A stretch of DNA of 64,000 nucleotides, taken from the NCBI GenBank assembly GCA_963575745.1, contig CAUYUJ010014326.1:1-64000 (forward strand), given 5' to 3'. Shown here piece after piece: positions 62,870 through 64,000 of the stretch. Numbering within the stretch: the stretch's first letter is position 1; every line of letters begins with the position of its first letter. Source of the stretch: Prorocentrum cordatum (taxonomy: Eukaryota > Sar > Dinophyceae > Prorocentrales > Prorocentraceae). A program made the position numbers and the translations under genes. The notes beneath the pieces are model-generated. The model did no database searches and had not been told where the DNA came from. It was given only the letters and a program-made list of their open reading frames with translations.

Positions 62870-63845
62870 TGAGCTCTGTGACAGGTATCTGGCTCGGTCG
62901 TGGGACGTCGAGACGCGATCAGCAGCGTCGAGACTGCCCGTGGCGACCGCAAAGGCCTCCAAGCCTCTCGGCCGTGTCGGGGTGTTCGGGGCCCCTCGTC
63001 GGTGCCTTCCGGTGCCGTCATGGGGCGCGTTCGGGGGCCTCTGGGGCTGCAGCGGGGCAGTCTTGGGGACCTCTAGGACGAGCTTGCACCGTCGAGAAAC
63101 AGAACAGGCTGGGTGGCCAGAAACCCCGGAGAAACCGTATGAAAAGCTAGGAGTTGAGCCTCTGGGGGCCATTGTGGGAAGCCTCTGGGAAGCCGCTTTT
63201 GCTGGCGAGGTGGCCTGGGGGCTGCCGCGGCGCGATCGCCAGCGTCGCGCAAGTTTGGAAGCGACACCGGCGGCTCGTGGGGCCCACTTGGGGGGCGCCG
63301 GCCCCCCCATGCGGAGACGTCTCGGATGGCGGTTGGGAGCCCCAGGGGCCCGAACCGCATCGGTCTTGGATACCGGTTGGTCGGTCGGTCGGCATGGGGG
63401 GGAAAAAAAAACAAGGGGCAAGGACTCAGAGAGCCACCCGGGGAGGCCTCTTGGAAACATGACGCGTCGACGAAGTCGTTCGGGGGGCTGTCTCGCGGTG
63501 ATCGTCGGCATCGCAGGGATCTCGGAACGCCCCTGGCCGCTCTGCGACCCTACTGGGGCGCGCTGATCCTCCCGCGCGGAACCATCTGGGGACAAGGTTG
63601 GGAGCGTCTGGGGCCGAACCGGGACGACCCGGGCGCCCTCTGGGGCTGCCGCGCAACGCGGGGTTGCAGAGCAGGCTGCGCGGGGAGAAACGTGGACAAA
63701 AACTCTGGGGAAACCCGGCGCGTGAACTTTGATGAGCTCGAGGCCCGTGGGAGACCTGGGGCGCCAGGCGGGAGCAGCCCCGGGAGCCCCCTGCAATATC
63801 TTGGGGTTCTGGTGGCTCCGGGCCGGCGAAACCTTGCAAATGCAT
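62870..63845 (+). repeat. Degenerate GCCTCTGGGG/CTTGGGG-type repeat region
   Basis: Recurring short phrases (GGCCTCTGGGGCTGC, GTCTTGGGGACCTC, GCCTCTGGGAAGCC, CCCTCTGGGGCTGCC) like the repeats at 4986-5760, 8850-9230 and 15202-15864. Long frames on both strands show no domain. Confidence 0.5.
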
Positions 63846-64000
63846 AAGAAACTTAGAGGCCCGCCTCAAACTATCTGAACTATCAAAAAACAACTATGTT
63901 TGATAGGTACGTTAAGAAACTAGTGTGATACTATTTTACATGTATAACGCTTTGAAAAAGATGGCTACATTCTTTTCTAAACGCAAAAAATCCACCAACA
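63846..64000. other. AT-rich end of window
   Basis: An abrupt switch to AT-rich sequence with AACAACTATG, TTGATAGG and ACATGTATAACGC words and no open frame of note. It may be the edge of another repeat or gene that continues outside. Confidence 0.5.

Noticed and set aside
61422-63796. Frames of 345 and 510 codons on the minus strand
   Set aside because: They are dominated by GGA/CCT tracts (poly-Glu, poly-Arg, poly-Pro, poly-Ser or poly-Leu). The remainder shows no family features.

Overview
The window looks like a piece of a very large, repeat-rich dinoflagellate nuclear genome. A Prorocentrum- or Polarella-like core dinoflagellate is my best guess, but this is an inference from style and not from a marker gene. 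The reasons are high GC, no operon-like gene packing, several unrelated satellite families, kilobases of tri- and mononucleotide tracts, decayed copia, LINE and KDZ-type elements, and gene islands split by long intron-like tracts. I see no rRNA, tRNA, CRISPR, bacterial operon or organelle gene.

Layout, left to right. 1-1990: decayed Ty1/copia pol (+). 2570-4850: a 91-bp satellite built from two palindromes. 5761-7656: KDZ/CxC transposase relic (+). 7861-8512: 48-bp and 73-bp tandem repeats. 9313-12416: the best protein-coding gene in the window, a two-exon DUF3987-like P-loop NTPase whose intron is G-rich and then T-rich. 12795-17530: arrays of a 78-95-bp repeat, CCT/GGA tracts, a 334-bp tandem duplication, and two pieces of an unrecognised gene (15870-16361 and 17800-18536). 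19028-22205: the same 91-bp satellite in inverted orientation with higher-order structure. 22579-22923: almost pure G.

24129-28271: a minus-strand, roughly 1150-residue transposase-like reading frame broken by one frameshift, with a possible downstream fragment. 30290-30520: degenerate CCCTAAG minisatellite. 30715-33649: minus-strand Cys-rich plus coiled-coil reading frames. 33935-38900: dispersed repeats, a composite repeat with one sharp boundary, a Cys-rich domain fragment, and a broken Pro-rich gene. 38900-39930 and 49240-49420: one satellite-like array, interrupted by a LINE (39940-49240, minus strand) that carries an internal 4.2-kb tandem duplication. 49540-55140: a minus-strand multi-exon pseudogene with several in-frame TGA codons. 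55390-57080: low complexity. 57831-59070: coding-like minus-strand pieces. 59360-64000: another composite repeat copy, further minisatellites, TATG, GGA and CCT tracts, and an AT-rich end.

Most of the genes are mobile-element genes or relics. Only the DUF3987-like gene has long open exons with no internal lesion visible. The genes do not form a pathway. What unites the window is its repeat architecture: mirrored satellites, nested insertions, and coding islands separated by polypurine/polypyrimidine tracts. All exon edges are estimates.
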